Below are positions 51,146-63,883 of a DNA stretch of 64,000 nucleotides, piece by piece. The stretch is from Fasciola hepatica. Its lineage: Eukaryota; Platyhelminthes; Trematoda; Plagiorchiida; Fasciolidae. The stretch lies in NCBI GenBank assembly GCA_948099385.1, contig CANUEZ040000116.1, positions 12,525,001 through 12,589,000 of the forward strand, given 5' to 3'. Made by a program: the position numbers and the translations under genes. The notes under the pieces are model-generated. The model was not told where the DNA came from, did no database searches, and saw only the letters and a list, made by a program, of their open reading frames with translations. Numbering within the stretch: position 1 is the stretch's first letter; every line of letters begins with the position of its first letter.

Positions 51146-51345
51146 GCTTTGGTTTGACTCAAGCACACTGGTCATCTTGTATACTTGGACAATCAGATGA
51201 TTCGAATATGATGGAAAACCGGAGAAACCATCAGTCACTGTGCTCGTTTAAAGTCGGGGTTTTGTCTGACAGCTGAACGGAAACTAAAACAAGAGATTAG
51301 GTTCTGTATGAGCAAAAAAGTGCCTGGTGTGAAGGTTACCAGTGC

Positions 51346-51348
<3 letters not shown>

Positions 51349-51407
<59 letters not shown>
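51349..51407. repeat. (TG)n microsatellite, about 29 units
   Basis: A pure TG tract lying about 200 bp after the end of SINE copy B. Frames through it are repeat artefacts. Confidence 0.97.
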
Positions 51408-51689
51408 AACAACGAATCATTTGCCGATCAGTGTCATTCTGTTTCAAAGACAGTCTCCGACATAACTAAAGGAAGGAAAGTGACCGAATTTCCTCACTGT
51501 ACGTGAAACTGTTTGAGACGGTTTACATACGAAAAGTGAAAGTCAAGCGCTGTTACAAAATATGAGGGAGGGAAAGGATGACTAGCGAGTTTAGTTGCAC
51601 GGCAACAGATCTCCAAATGATCACAGTCGATGTGATCTATTTGTTTAAACCTTCACTTTAACTCGTAATGTTAGTCACTCCCAATGACT

Positions 51690-51800
51690 TTAAACATTGG
51701 TGTTGATGGCTTGTATCAGTTGGTTGTAACTGATCTTGTCCCTTGGATGTCAAACTTTTCATCATCACCCGAGGTGACATTTTCAGTGCGCAGAAGAAAG
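51690..51800 (-). repeat. Penelope-type terminal repeat with degraded hammerhead motif
   Basis: On the minus strand, CTGAAAA (51786-51780) stands where the hammerhead core CTGANGA is expected, with its G changed to A. Then GTCACC, a TCG loop and GGTGAT can form stem II. Three extra bases precede GAAAAG in place of GAAAC. The flank CCAACTGATACAAGCCATC matches the left arm of the copy at 63802-63872. The core change and the insertion should make it inactive. Confidence 0.5.
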
Positions 51801-51827
51801 TGCCCGTACATCTCTGTATATGTATAT

Positions 51828-51830
<3 letters not shown>

Positions 51831-51872
<42 letters not shown>
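51831..51872. repeat. (AT)n microsatellite, about 21 units
   Basis: A pure AT tract located between the two inverted Penelope-type repeats. Just after it, AAACTTGACCTTA occurs twice 29 bases apart (about 51909 and 51938), a short direct repeat. Confidence 0.95.
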
Positions 51873-51874
<2 letters not shown>

Positions 51875-52304
51875 AGCTTACTCTGATTGTGACCGTGACG
51901 TCTCTGATAAACTTGACCTTAGGTTATTTATTACGGAAACTTGACCTTAAGACCTCTAGAAGCAGACTTCGGAATTAAGTAATTTGAAAGTCTGCAATGC
52001 CATCTACATTCGGAAAATTAACTTCTTGAAATTCGTGTTATTTTTTGTCTGCTTTTATCCTTTTGTGTCTTCGTTTGTTTGTTTGTATTTAGTTATTTTT
52101 TTGTTGTCATAGGCTTGACCCACAGAGTCCTCATTGAAACATTCCGGTTGATGAGTTCACACCAACCACTGGGTTTTTTGACCATAGATCGGCAGTATTA
52201 AGGCCCGGTTAAGTATTCTCCTCGTTTCTTGGGTTAGTTGAGTTTTTTTCTTATCAAAAGATTGTAAGTATGATCCAATTCAGTGTGTCCATTGATTGAG
52301 TCTG

Positions 52305-52390
52305 TTGAAGAATGCCAGGCTTTCATGAACTCTCTTCATGAATCGTTTGCGACCTGAATGCCTAGCTCAGCTATCATCGACCAACGAAAA
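52305..52390 (+). repeat. Penelope-type terminal repeat, decayed plus-strand partner
   Basis: AATCGTTTGCGACCTGAATG, then GCCTAGCTCAG and ATCATCGACCAAC, follow the right arm of the copy at 63893-63964 (AACGTTTGCGACTTGAACG..CCAAGCTCAG..ATCATCAACC). The CTGANGA and stem II part upstream is not recognisable. With 51690-51800 it forms a head-to-head pair about 500 bp apart. Confidence 0.42.
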
Positions 52391-52394
52391 ACTT

Positions 52395-55300
52395 AACTGT
52401 CCCTGATCCATGACTATCCCGGGTGCCAGCTTGATTGATACAATTGTTGGGGGACCGGAAGACGATACCGATCCCAGGTGGAATTTTGTAAAGCGGTTTC
52501 TGGAATAACATTGTGTTCTCGCTACTACAACCACACATTCGGGATTCACCAACAGTATCGTTTTTTTGAATGAGTTTCACTTTCAGCAGCTTTTGTTCTA
52601 CATGATAACAATGGTATCGCCACATCAGATATGATACTAGTAAATATGAAGTACACTTAGCAGACTACTGCGTATATCTGATAGAGCGAAATACCAGGAC
52701 TGAGCAACATTAGGCGATGAACAGACAATGATAAAATCCGTCAACCTAAGTGTACATCTCTATCGAATTACCAGGTTTGAGCTACGAGATCACAACGAGG
52801 TGGTGGTGGTGGAGGGGGGCAGAGAGTTTGTGCATATTAAACAAATTGGCTAGACGACCAAATGGCATAAACTCATTGCATCCACCACAGTGAACTTGAA
52901 GTCTGACTCTTTGGACACAGTATCAGTTTGCGGATCGACTGACGCCTCACAGGTCGTACGCATTTTGCGCCAACGCGTGGCTGACTCTCACGCATGGGTT
53001 CAACGATGTCAAGGAATCATAACAAATAGTTCAACTGAAATTTTCCCAGCCGAAATTCATAATCCTGTTTTTTGTTATACTGACTGAACCTTTAGAAAAG
53101 TTGTCACGTAGTTCCGGTCTCAATTCAAAAAGATGTTAGCTATTATAGTTTATCAATCACTGCTTTTTCTCAGAGGCATGCATACAACTGGTTTTTTCTC
53201 TTGTACGAATGAACTGGCATTCATTGCTAAGAAAAGTAGGTTGTGAAATCAATCCACTGCAACTCTAGTGAAGTAATTAAGGTCTTGCATACTAGCAATC
53301 TCAGGTGGAAACAATTTTGGTTACAGTTCTGTCAAATCACTCAATGGAAGGTGTTAACGGATGTATTTTTGTGGCATACGTCGCGCACTGATATTATAAC
53401 TCCATCTGATGATGAAATTTTTCCCAAGTAAGAGCAAAGATAAAAGATCAGGAGCTTGCGGAATTCATTGGCCTGAACTACGAATGCCACTCATTTTCCT
53501 TGCCCCTACTAAACAGCCTGCGGCTCGGACAAACTCCAACGTGTAAAATATCTACAAAGAATTTGAACCCTTTATGACTATTCTGGAACGGAACTCTTTT
53601 TCGAGCATCGGGTTTGTAGTTGAGGAAATCCAAAAGAGCAATCTGATCAAGATTGCTATTGACCATTGAGCTGAAGTGAGCTCTAAGACGGCTAAGGGCG
53701 CACAATCTGTGCGAATAAGGCATACTGAGTACGTTCCGTTCTGTTTACTGGCTGCAATGAGGGGTAAACAAAATTTGGAAACGGAAGACTAGTGGAAATC
53801 TCGTTCAAATTATTCTTCTGGCTTTTATTCTAGTGAAAACAGTACTTCTAAACGGGTTTTAAATTTCAATCAATACATTATGATATAACAATAATACATT
53901 AATTTGAAGAACATGCACGGTGACCGAATTGTATGATCTCATGTGGTAAAAATTTTCGTCGCTTATGACATAAATAAAACAGAAGGGCGGGTGAAAGCCT
54001 ATACGAGCACGGTTTGTCAAAAAAGGTAATTGCATTCTTGAAAGCTCTGGAAACAAATTTATCCGACCTTCTTCCATCCCCATCTCGTCCTTTGACAGTC
54101 TAAAAATACCCCACTGGTATTCGCTGTCGTTTGCAAATGACTTGTGAGATTTGTGCAATGATTCAACAGCCTTCTGGAGATTAAAAACGGAACAGGCGCA
54201 TCTGTTTGTATGCGTGTGCAAAACTTTGAACGTACAAGCAATCCACGTTGCCAACAGAAATGTTTCATGAACTAGCTAATAACGCGACTGCAGTTCCCGG
54301 GATCACAAAGTGTGATATGAGACACGCAATACACCAGATAAATTTTTGCGATACCAGATTCAAGTAAAACAAGGTGTTATATGTTGCTTCCAGAGCGTTC
54401 GCATTCCATAAAAATAGTCACATCGTATAGCTGATTGTAAAGTCCGTCATATCGGCTAACCCTGTTTACCTAGCGATATAAATCTCTTTGACTGTTTGTA
54501 AATATCTGGTAATCACTTGCAAGTTGTCAGTGTTAAACATTTTCGATAAAAATTTCAGACACCGCGAACTCCCTGACAAAATATCCCAGTTCGTAACTGG
54601 CAAGGTTTTGGGTTTTTAAAGTGACCTCAGATCACGAAATTTCCGAGCAAAGTAGATGCTTGAAACGGCCCACTAAAAGTGGCTCGGTCGCCAAAACTAT
54701 TCAGTAGATAAGAGAAGTGATTAGGCGAGTGGGTGAAATTTCATATCATTGTTATTTTCAACCCATCCCTAATTAGCTCATAGTGCTTACTGATCAGGTT
54801 AGAGGACAATGGGAGACAATATTTGACCAAATCCGTGAAAATGATTGTAACTAATTCAATGTTGATCATTCCTACACACCACCGCGATGGAAACAAAAAG
54901 TACTCACTTAGTTCTGCACTCACTGGACACCTAAAGATTCCAAAAGTAGTAACCAAGCAATGTGAATTGCTGTTCTACTGCGTCTTTCCTCTAGGTCTCG
55001 TTATTTTAATATCTTTCCTCAGACACGGTGATCTCTCCGAATTCGGCAACTATAATCATATCACACTCACTTTAATCATTTTAGTGGTCACATAATCGTG
55101 TGGTCGCGAAACTGTTCCCCAAAAATTAAAAACGCTGTGCGCTCCTCCGAGACGGCCAGTGGGAATACTGTGACCAGAAAACATGTGTTATCAGAAAGTT
55201 ATCAGATGATACTGTTAGAGAAATTCATCCATACAGTACTACTGTGTATGACCGTTGACATTATTTCAAATGCATGCGAGTTAATAAAAATTAGAGTAAG

Positions 55301-57936
55301 ACTATCGCCAGGGAGATATTTTTATATTGAATGTACCCTTCTTTGCCTTAGTCGGCTGGAAACCGAGGTCTTGCGAGGAACTTCCGTAGTTTCATCTCAT
55401 CAAAGAAAAGCATCCGTGGTTGGAATCGTAATGTTCTGTTCTGCTTGAATGAGGTTTTCATAGCTTTTAGTGCCAACGGAAAACAAACGTTCATGATGGT
55501 AAAAATGACTTGGAAAACCCAATGATGGCTCAAAATAACAAGCTTGGCAGCATTCCAAAGAACAACTCAGGACTGTTCACTACCCAGGTTTCATAACCAC
55601 AGAAATTGTGATGATTTATTGTTACACATTCAACATGAATAATCCGGCCTAAGTCAAAGTTCATTCATTACAACACGTGGTCGGTAATACAACATTAACT
55701 CTCACACAGTCGGCATCATTATGTAAAAATAGTTCATTCCATTTCAAACTTTGGTGGCGCTATATGCCTATTAATTTCGACGGTCATAAATTCTATTGAA
55801 TTCCGTCATCTATCAACATTCGACACACTGAAGATAACTACACACTGCGTTCGCAATTCAACTGTTGCGTGCCCGTGAGCTTCTCCATACTTTTATTACA
55901 TAATAAATGTCATATTTCGTACATTATGAACGGAGTATATTCTAATGCCAGTTCGTGAGCATTCTGATTTTATTTCATACATTTCGGGTATTACGGAAAA
56001 GCTCAGACTAATCGCCTCTGAACTGATGGCCACATATGATTACCCCTGCCGTGAACAGTTTGCAAACTTGAGTGCATATTGCCACTACACAAAGTCCGAA
56101 CCCCTCTTAGATTACCATCATTCGTTCCACATCCGACCATGCATTCAGCTCCTTTGCTCTTCTCAAGCTTTAGGAGTTATGGGGAAAAAATTACTGATAT
56201 CAACTTACCCTTGGTAGAATATGGAACGCTAATTTGTTGTTGGTGGGCTTTGGATTCATTGGTGTCAAAGAACCGACGATTGTTAATAAATCTTTGAGTG
56301 ACTGTTGGATATTTTAGTACTAAAATTACCCCTATCTCTGAAACTTCTAAAATTGAGGACTACTTACAAGAGACACCGTGGCAAACAACATTGACCCCGA
56401 CAGTCAATAATTTACAACGTAAGTTATTGTGAGTTGGGCCGCCTTGGTGAAGCAGATGAAGGTCAAACAGTTCAGTCCCAAATTTGACTGAAGGCATAAG
56501 AGCTCGAATCCACGTATCTAAAATGACCATCGTTCAGGGGCCGCAGAATAATAACATCGGCTTAACGAGGGAATTTTCAGTACGGTAGGTTATATTGTGA
56601 CCACATCTTCGGTCACCAACAGCCAGTGAGGCCACTAAAATCATCATCCAGCTAACAGTATTCCTATTATCCGCGGGTCGATCCCGTCAACTTGCAACCA
56701 AACTGCTATCTAAGCATGAAAACATGACTTTTCATTAAATTGTGGAAGGAATTATGGCCGCAGACTTCAGCTTTCAAGTGCTCAAAGAAAGGATTCAGAA
56801 AACCCGGTCACATCTAGTCAAATCTTCTGAACCACTCGAAAATACTGCCAGTGTTTGATTTAAGGCTTATTTGCCTATCCTATGGATACATCGTTGTATG
56901 CACCAGGAAAGGCATAGGACAGAAAGAGTGAAACAGATGCGAACGATTTAAAGAGAGATTGAATAGAAATATATATTGGTGCGAGGATGCACAAGCTCTT
57001 TCCAGCAAATTCGCCAACACACATCCGCAGGAAAATACTCATTTCTGATATGCCCATTAACAGGAAAAAGCAGGACATTTTTCTACTGCTCATTTATACC
57101 CAACCAGGTATAGGAAGAGAGAGGGAAGGTCGAGTACTTTTGGGAGAGCAGAAAACGTGCTACCCGCCCACCGCACCCAGGGCCAGAGTTACAATTAGAC
57201 TGATAAATGACCGTAAATCATTCTAATTTCTTTTTCATTATACCTATTCAATGCAAAAAAACGAACAAATATTTGAGTAATTCCTGTCTCCATCTTTCAA
57301 CTTAAACTGGAATTCTTGTTTCCAAGTATAGGTACGTACATTTAAGCCAAAGAACTGTCATCACATCGCCTCAGTTCCGGACTTCATGTTTGATGACTGA
57401 CAAAGACAAAACTGACCAAAATCAAAACTCGCAGACTAATAGACATCAAATTTCTATAGCCTTCCGTGTACTATTTTAGATCAAGTAAGCTAAAATCTGT
57501 CCAATACCTCTTTAGGACCCCAGAAAGTATTACTGCGAGGAGGCTGCCAAAACCATCTACGGACTTTAGCAGGAGAATTCGACCTAGGTTTCAAAACCCA
57601 GAGTAAAGGAAGGAAATTTCAATTCACTTGATGGAATGCAGACAATCATTTGACTCACAGAGTTTACACGACCAACAAAATGCTAATAAAGTTTACCTCA
57701 ACTTTCGCCACAACCGCCTTCCTGTACGTGTTTAGTGAAAAACTTCATCCATTTGTTTTTCACACATTGTGAACAAAAGGGAGGGGATTTGAAAAGACCA
57801 AAAGGAGCCACCCGCACATGTGTTTGTGCACGGAAAACTGAATCGTCGATCAGGCTACTCGTCATTCACCTACCGGTTTTTCGTCACTCATCTTCACCTG
57901 TGTTTTCCTCAGCAACGCGAATGAGGTCAAACACAC
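52395..57936. other. no confirmed gene
   Basis: A GGT-rich patch (GGTGGTGGTGGTGGAGG) lies at 52799-52815. Frames up to 131 codons (53859-54254, minus) and two adjacent plus-strand frames (54823-55095 and 55098-55448, in different phases) have no recognised domain. A weak terminal-exon candidate is listed separately. Confidence 0.45.
53478..53706 (-). other. weak candidate terminal exon, unknown protein
   Basis: After a fair 3' splice-like site (TGCCTTATTCGCACAG, AG at 53708-53707) a minus-strand frame runs to a stop at 53478. It has a protein-like stretch (SNLDQIALLDFLNYKPDARK). No family is recognised and no upstream exon was found. Chance is a fair alternative. Confidence 0.15.
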
Positions 57937-57980
57937 AGAAAGAAAGAGAGAGAGAGAGAGAAAGCGAGAGAAAGGAGAGA
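57937..57980. repeat. (GA)n / GAAA purine tract
   Basis: Imperfect GA-rich purine tract. A 133-codon plus-strand frame (57735-58136) passes through it and encodes Arg-Glu repeats there. The frame is judged an artefact of the tract. Confidence 0.9.
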
Positions 57981-60340
57981 CTATCAAGAAATCAGAAATC
58001 GGTCTCCAATGTTTCTGCCACCGATTATTGCTGGTCACATTGGCTCATATTCACGTGGCCACGGCGACGGCGACACTATCCGCGACGGGTTTCTTGCCAA
58101 TGGCAAAGTAGACGATGCTGTGTCTGTGGTGACTGATCCCACCAGTCGTTAGACATCTGGTCAACTCAGAGTTGACACCATTATGCGCCACGCGTGAAAT
58201 TGTGACGGTCGTGAACAAGAGTCCAGAACGAGGGCACCATCCTACGATGCGAGGACGGAGTCGGCAAACAATGAGCCAAGCCTAAGAATATTACGTGGCT
58301 GCTTTGTTTAACACACGCAATTTTGGAGTTCTGAACGAAATCAATACACTTTTTATTCCACGTTGGCATCGGGTATTTTGAGAAAGCGGTTCCATTCCGT
58401 TTCTTACATCACAAAATCTGTGGGACTTTTCGAGGCAATTGCAAGCAGAGGTTGTGTAAAGCTAAGCATAAATCATGAAGTGTTTTTGTAAACCCGGCCC
58501 TACTTTTAGGCCGCACAGACTTATGAGATTTGTTTCACTGTCCATGAACCAACTCGCAAAGTACATCCAACTGCCGTAACAGTTTTTGTCATTAAGTCAC
58601 AAATACCAGCATAAAACGGAGCACTTGTTCAAAGGCAATGTGTCTTGCCGAGCATTTCACCTCCGAACCAAACGCTGACTCATGTCCAACGCACGAACAG
58701 TCCCACGTAGGCTCTGTACAAATTGAGTTGGTGCCCAGGAACCGAATGATTTCGGCAAGTAGACAGCCAAAAGGAAGCATGTTTGTGGTTCTGGAGTGCT
58801 GCACTTGTAGTTTAAATACCGTGTTGTCTAGTCACCGATGTATTTGTTCTCAGTGTTTTGGATTTCCTGGTAGGATAGGAGTTGTAACAGGAGTTAGGGA
58901 AGCGGGGATTATATGCAAGACTGTCCGGGGGATACAGAGATAAGATCACCAAGGTCACAACGGTTATCGTACACCATCTCCCATGCCGCTTTCTGCCAAC
59001 CCGTCACCACACCTGACTTAGAGCAGCCTTGCGTGGTTCCATTTCTAGAGACAATGATGGCTAGTTCTCCCTTGTGCCCCAAGCCCTTCAGCATCTTGGG
59101 TGGTCCCGTCTACTTAAAATCACGCACGATCAACAAACAAAAATGCCGCTTACGTTCAGTTTCGCGGGTAGATATATCTAATCTTCCTCCCATCCTATGA
59201 ATCAGTGAACTACAGTTCAACTGATTTAACTTCCTACCCTTAGTTAGCTGAGTAATTATCATGATTGATTGAGTCTTCAAAGGCTTGGAAGTGGGAACGA
59301 CAATTGTCACACAAATAGACAGTCTCGCTTGACTGTCCCGATTATATGGACTTTGGTCTTAGTTGCGTAGCCTACCGCTTTACATGATAGGAAAGCCTCA
59401 TGTGACGGATTAAACTGAACCTCGTGAATATCACGTCTTGGCCACGTTTTTAGAATCTTTGAGACAGAGTGGTCTGACTTGTCCTGTTTCAAGGAATATC
59501 GGCTAAATGAGACGGATGCAGATCACATATTGACAACCACCGAAATGAAAAACTCACTGATTTTCCACCACATCTGCATGGGCACTGAATAGGATTATGT
59601 AGAAACTGAATACTTCTCAGTTCATCTTTTCTTCATGATTTTGGAGGTCAGCGGCAAGGGTAAAAGATACGCTGAGTTGTCTATGAACCACCCAGCGCTG
59701 GTTTAACTCCATTTATAAACTATTAACGCAGGGCAAAACCGGAACGATAAGAAACTCAACAGCCATGAAATCTCATTGTGCCACTGATCGATCTGATGAC
59801 TAATCAAGAATAATCGATGACTTTCCACGGTGCAAAGGTCGCAAGAACCAAGGAAATAGAGTTTGACACTCGGGATTCTGTACTTCCTGGGTCACGCTTT
59901 TCATTCAGTGACATAAAAAAATTAACAGGTATATCGGAAACTACCACCTCCCCTTGATTAAAAACATGAATCAAGTAAAACCGGAGAGGATTATAACAGA
60001 GATTCACACAGGGAAGCGAGTGGGATTGGGTGTGATCGAAGATGAAATCAATGGACTGAAATGACTAGTGAAGACATGATATCGTTTGCTACCCTGTCTA
60101 GGACATTACTATGTGCATCTCATTGGAGGAAATGTCATGACTGTGAGAAACCTGACTAATGATCAACAGACGGCGGAGTGAGCTAGGAAAGGTCACAGGT
60201 GTCCCCAAGTTTAGACTTAGGGAACAAGACATCAGCACTGTCTAAAATCTAGTAAATTTCTTTTTAACAGTTTTCAGCCTTCATAATAGAGACTGATGGA
60301 ATTCTTCCGCATAAGCCTCGTCACGAAAACTCAAACTTGA
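57981..60340. other. no gene recognised
   Basis: Short frames on both strands without recognisable domains. The right end meets the CR1-like element. Confidence 0.5.
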
Positions 60341-60344
60341 TCAG

Positions 60345-61560
60345 AATATTATGGCCCCATCAATGCACGTTCAAGTTTTCTCTTGAATGTATTGTTGTTC
60401 ACCCCTTCCACCACCTCAGCAGAAATAGAATTTTAAAGGTTTGTGACTCTCCGGGACAGACGACGGACTAACGGTAAACCATTAGAATCCATCTTCACTA
60501 TCGTCATTGCATGTCAGCGCACCCTACAAATTACCCGAGGGTCAGCCATCAGTTCGAGCCCTAGATCACCCCGGAAAATGCGACAGACGTAGATGAGATG
60601 ACCACACATCGGCCGAGAGGTTTCTGTGAAAAAATCAGTCGCTTCTAGACGTCCTTCGTAACTGATCCGTATTCTAAAGATGAGACGAGTAGCGGCCCTC
60701 CCTACTCTCTCCAACTTGGCCCATTCAGCAGCTGTACACGGATATGCAGCCGCGCCGCTGTACTCAAGTCGAGGACGCACACGGTAAGTGTGCAACACGC
60801 GGAGAGCGTCGTAAGGTAGTTTCCCAGGTGATCGGCGAATTGCACAGAGCATGCTCTAATCTGATATACATTGTGTCCGGTTTACAGGGATAGATGCAAA
60901 AATTACTAGATCAAGCCTACAATCTGTCGTTCGTAGCAGTACCCTGGAAATGCTTTAGCGCACTGGCATCTGGAAACTACCCACGTGCAGGCGAACACAA
61001 TTCGCAAGATTTAGAGGTAACATCAACAAGGAAGACCAACGCACGGGCGTATCCAGATCTTTTGCATAGTATGTCTGTCTGTATCAGAACGAAGTACGCG
61101 CCACAGTTTCATCAGCTCACAATAGACATGACGATATGAAAACTGTTGTTAGATCGTTGGTATAACCAAGAAATAGCAAAAGTTCAAGTACTGACCCCTG
61201 GGGGACACCACTAGAGGCTGAGAACCAATTGGAAATAGTTTTTGACGCTCTAACAGCAAACAGCCGTCCTCTTAGGAAGTCTTCCATCCATCTCCGCAAA
61301 GGACCAACTATCCCCAGTAACCAAAGCTTCTGTAAGAGGCGGCCATAAAGAACCCTGTTAAAGGTTTTGCTGAAATTCACGGGAATAACTTCCACTGAAT
61401 ATCCTTCAGTTTTCGCCTCAGTTCAGCGCTCACCTTCCGAGAGAAGACTGGACAGGTAGGAACGGGCCTCCGAAAGTCATGTTGTTGGGAGCGTAATAGG
61501 TGGTGGTTTTCTGAGTGTACCTGTACCAGTCTGTCCATGAGTTTCTGCAGGATCTATTGG
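60345..61560 (-). pseudogene. CR1/Jockey-like non-LTR retrotransposon RT, broken
   Basis: A different LINE clade from the RTE-like copies. Read leftwards: LMDRLVQVHSENHHLLRSQQ near 61525-61465; motif A as IPVNFSKTFNRV near 61385-61350, where the usual form is DFSKAFDRV and the catalytic Asp is Asn; SSGVPQGSVLELLLF near 61215-61170; the catalytic box as stop-Ala-Asp-Glu (61119-61108), where F/YADD is expected; then LDTPVRWSSLLMLPLNLANC, AIRRSPGKLPYDALRVLHTY, RPRLEYSGAAAYPCTAAEWA, SYEGRLEATDFF and, after stops, AEVVEGVNNNTFKRKLERAL near 60405-60350. The whole second half of the RT is collinear over 1.2 kb, with stops, a frameshift near 61380 and two catalytic losses. Confidence 0.85.
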
Positions 61561-61689
61561 AGATGACAAATCCTAAACTGATATGAATGGTAGAAGGAAT
61601 CCGCCTGGACGGGTTTCGAACATTACACACTAAGTTGCCTCAACTTGAGAAAGTAGTTGTGAGGATAGTGGCGGACAAGTTTATAAACT

Positions 61690-61960
61690 CCCTGGTTCGG
61701 TGGTCAGATAGATCTCCTGCCTTCCAAAATCAAGGGAAAGGTACGACCCAGCCGAGCAGATCGGCGGTTTAGCTACCAGGCAACACGTCAGCGCTTGTTT
61801 AAAATCGAGGACAAGATTGGGCCTAGCGGAGCTGGATGATGGACCAATCTGAGGCCAACAACTGTCAGAAGCGGCCGGAGCCGAATCAGCCAATTGGGTT
61901 GTGACCAGATGAGCCAGCCAGAAGAGCCGCTCGTCAATTACCATCAAGCAAGGATTTGTT
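61690..61960 (+). repeat. possible tRNA-derived SINE head and body
   Basis: TGGTTCGGTGG (61693-61703) fits box A with one mismatch. GGTACGACCCA (61740-61750) fits box B with two. They start 47 bases apart, within the tRNA range. No clean anticodon stem forms, so it is not a working tRNA gene. About 200 bases of GC-richer sequence follow with no clear poly-A end. It does not match the SINE family of copies A, B and D. Confidence 0.35.
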
Positions 61961-63795
61961 TATGGTTTATGTGAAAGATCTATTTGGTACCAATAAATCG
62001 AGATTGTTGGAAAGCAAAAATGTCTTCTTATTAGGGCTGGTGGGACGAATTGAAACGGTAGTTGCCACGAATTTTCAAAAAGACAAAAATAGCAAGATGC
62101 TTATTACGAATTGCGAGTGTTTCTCTGAGTGACTTTGATAAACAGAAAGCATCTGATAAACCCAAAACAACTTCCGTCTAGTACGTCAAAAGTTCGGCGC
62201 GAGGTCACCTAATGCCACGCGCATTTGTGTTTCATTGGCGTTGAAAACCTGTCACCACAAAGAAACGTGTGGAAAAGGAAACAGGAATGGTTCCTATTCT
62301 CGTTTTCCCACAGTGAAACTGTTTCGTATAAAGAACTTTTACTTAGAAACTTTCATGAGAACTGGCACCGGTTGCTTCGTAAGTATAAGCGCGTATGCGT
62401 ATGCTAGTTTGCATTAGGGTAAAGATCTGAAGAAGAAACAGTACACTCATACCTTTTAGTCCCCAAGTCAGACCTTGACAACCCGGAAATAGGTAACTAT
62501 ATGACTACGCTTGCAACAATTTTAAAACAGACTCAAAATGTACAGTCTTAGTGATCATTTATTAATTTGGTCTTAGGCACCATCAGGTTGCTTAGTGCTC
62601 TTATTATTCCGTAAAAAGAGAAAACAAACATGAGACTTGTTCAGCGGATGTTTGCTCAGAGATTTTCCGCCCGCTTTGATGCTCTCAGTTGAACATACGA
62701 AAATTTCCACTCCCCTCACCTACCCTATCTCTCCATTGGATTACCAAAACCTTTCCACGGGGTAAATTGACGAAACTGCGTGGGAAACATTTTGAAGACT
62801 GTCAACTGTTTAGTCAGACATGCGTAACTCATTTACCGGATAAAAAACAGAACGGAGAAAAAAAATGTGCTTTTTTTAACTGCAGTGTCGTCTATACTTA
62901 CCGAAATTCGTTTACTTCGTGCCCATGAGCGTCTCGTTTGTCGAGCTTGGTCCAGGTGTTGTTGGTGTTTCTCTTGTTGCTTTTGCTCGTCTAGGTTTTG
63001 TTCCGATTCCACTATCAGACCAATGGGTCCAGACCAAGAGGTCGAACTGGATAGCACAGATGATGGAGGACAGGTATTCATATTAGGTTGCTTTAAACAG
63101 TGTGTGTGCGTGTGTATCAAAGTGCTCCGATGATCGAATAAATGAGCGAGATTATTTCCCGTTTCAACGGCGAAATCTCAGTTGCTTCAGAGTGAATTAA
63201 ACAGAAGAATTTCCTCCTCGAAAATGAATCATTCCTCTCGCTCCTCTTCAAAGTATTGAACAGTGGAGATTGAATATAATTCCGACTAGGCTGAAGGTGC
63301 AAAAATTTGGTAAAGTGGTTATTGTGATCAAGAGATTACCAGTAGACAGAATAATATTTTCAATCTAGTCCTCGTCCTTAAGTTGGAATTAGCCGACCAA
63401 ACCTGACGCGTTCCTTAACTGCAGTTTACGGGGTCGACAGTGATGATGACCATGATTGCTCTAACTAAGCGAACGTCTGGAAATCTAAAGTTCGATACCA
63501 ACAGGGGAAGGTTTCACAAGTTTTTCTTTTTTCAACGAAACTATATTTGAAAATTTAAGAACTACTCGAATTTGGTGTTCACCAGAAACGATCTGAAATC
63601 TAATATGCGTGACGAGATCATCACAAATAATCTCCTACTAAACATCATGCTCATGATAAATATCACGACTGAGAGGGCGTTAATTTGGGGGTGTATAATT
63701 CCCACGGAAGTCAGAAGTTCCAAGATGAAGTTCTCTGCCGTAAGACGATGAACTCGATAATTTTGAATATTTGTGCTGTTTATAGCTCAAGCTGA
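61961..63795. other. no gene recognised
   Basis: Overlapping short frames only. Small TG/GA-rich patches near 63100 and no repeat family recognised. Confidence 0.5.
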
Positions 63796-63801
63796 TGGTT
63801 T

Positions 63802-63872
63802 CTATCAGTTGGTGATCATTGAGCTCAACGTTTAGGTCGTAAACACTTCATCACCCAGTCGAGGTGACATCG
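63802..63872 (-). repeat. Penelope-type terminal repeat, degraded hammerhead
   Basis: On the minus strand this reads CGATGTCACCTCGACTGGGT then GATGAAGTG, the same repeat as the right arm but with the CTGANGA core lost (ACTCGAT) and GAAAC changed to GAAGT. It is about 80 percent identical to the right arm. Nearly all differences are transitions, several of them CpG to TpG. Confidence 0.6.
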
Positions 63873-63883
63873 AGTGACAGCCT

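Noticed and set aside
53859..54254. 131-residue minus-strand frame as a gene
   Set aside because: No motif, no splice context, and length within chance.
54823..55448. Two adjacent plus-strand frames as one frameshifted gene
   Set aside because: The phases differ, there is no recognised domain, and each length is expected by chance.
57735..58136. 133-residue frame as a gene
   Set aside because: It runs through the GA tract (Arg-Glu repeats), has no domain, and its length is within chance.
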